Positions 5,211 through 5,457 of a DNA stretch of 5,457 nucleotides are shown here, piece after piece. A model generated the notes under the pieces. The model had not been told where the DNA came from. It saw nothing but the letters and a program-made list of their open reading frames with translations, and did not search any database. The position numbers and the translations under genes are program-made. Source of the DNA: Bdellovibrionales bacterium (GTDB lineage: Bacteria > Bdellovibrionota > Bdellovibrionia > Bdellovibrionales > UBA1609); assembly GCA_020435185.1 (NCBI GenBank), contig JAGRAA010000240.1:1-5457 (forward strand). Reading direction: 5' to 3'. The stretch's first letter is position 1. Every line of letters starts with the position of its first letter.

Positions 5211-5457
5211 AGCGTTTTCCCCAAGGAGATCCACGGTCCTTATCGTAATTTTCAGAAGGCCTCGATAGAAGCCATAAAAGAGAAAATGTGACCAAAGTAA
5301 GAATAGAATAAATCAATATGGTTTTGCCATAGGTTTTGACCCATGCTTTGATGGCTTGTTTTTTTTCTTTTCTTCGTTGAATTTTTATTTTTTTAAATTT
5401 GTCGTAGAGGGCTTTTTCGATAGCTTCTTTTTGACCTTCTGGGAGGTTGTGAAAGTG
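5185..5457 (-). CDS. Unrecognised lysine-rich single-pass membrane protein, C-terminal part
   Basis: An open minus-strand frame enters from the right edge and runs 90 codons to TAA at 5187-5185; the two other minus frames hit stops early. It contains no in-frame ATG, so the start must lie beyond the window. The visible part begins HFHNLPEGQKEAIEKAL, continues as a highly basic, probably helical segment (visible residues 20-41, about half Lys/Arg), then one hydrophobic helix (about 46-65, TILIYSILTLVTFSLLWLLS), and ends in a polar tail of about 25 residues closing with FKFLLFDD. By the positive-inside rule the lysine-rich side is cytoplasmic and the tail periplasmic. It converges on aat with a 26-nt tail-to-tail overlap. 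I do not recognise a family and assign no function. The long open frame in AT-rich DNA and the coherent membrane topology favour a real gene. Confidence 0.62.
   Translation of the reverse strand, partial: HFHNLPEGQKEAIEKALYDKFKKIKIQRRKEKKQAIKAWVKTYGKTILIYSILTLVTFSLLWLLSRPSENYDKDRGSPWGKRFKFLLFDD

Noticed and set aside
5341..5366. CCAT-N6-ATGG followed by T8 as a terminator for aat
   Set aside because: The stem is only 4 bp, the T-run begins 4 nt after it, it lies about 130 bp beyond the aat stop, and the T-run is the complement of lysine codons in the minus-strand gene.
1..5457. CRISPR array, insertion sequence, integrase, tRNA or defence genes
   Set aside because: No regularly spaced repeats, terminal inverted repeats, transposase motifs or cloverleaf sequence were found; nearly all bases are accounted for by the seven genes.

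Overview
This window carries seven protein genes on both strands of AT-rich DNA, with no tRNA, rRNA, CRISPR array, insertion sequence or prophage. The best guess for the source is a low-GC member of the former Deltaproteobacteria, possibly Bdellovibrionota (Bdellovibrio/Bacteriovorax-like). The main reason is the elongation factor G. It belongs by motif to the spdEFG1/mitochondrial EF-G1 clade, known from spirochaetes, planctomycetes and delta-proteobacteria, rather than to the usual bacterial EF-G. This assignment is an inference from motifs, without an alignment or tree.

Left half (1-2842, minus strand): an apparent operon transcribed right to left, fusA (spdEFG1-type EF-G), then dcd (dCTP deaminase, probably of the bifunctional deaminase/dUTPase kind), then the 5' end of a CNNM/DUF21 membrane transporter-like gene cut by the left window edge. 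The fusA stop and dcd start share a base (TAATG), and the next gene starts 6 nt after the dcd stop, so translational coupling is likely. The usual str-operon neighbours of fusA (rpsL, rpsG, tuf) are absent.

Middle (2843-3090): a 248-bp divergent intergenic region serving fusA (left) and recQ (right). It holds a 13-bp tandem repeat (12 of 13 identical), an abutting AAACCC-N7-GGGTTT inverted repeat, candidate promoters for both directions, and a possible 21-codon leader ORF whose end overlaps the recQ start.

Right half (3091-5457): a two-gene plus-strand operon, a short RecQ-family helicase that stops just after its zinc-binding cysteines, overlapped by 4 nt (ATGA) with aat (leucyl/phenylalanyl-tRNA-protein transferase). 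The 3' end of aat overlaps by 26 nt the tail of an unrecognised minus-strand gene that enters from the right edge and encodes a lysine-rich single-pass membrane protein.

Functionally this is housekeeping: translation elongation, pyrimidine deoxynucleotide supply, DNA repair, N-degron tagging and probable ion transport. I see no defence, mobile or secretion system. The points most worth checking are the EF-G clade and its unusual operon, the repeat cluster at the fusA promoter, the recQ leader ORF, the minimal RecQ and the unannotated right-edge gene.
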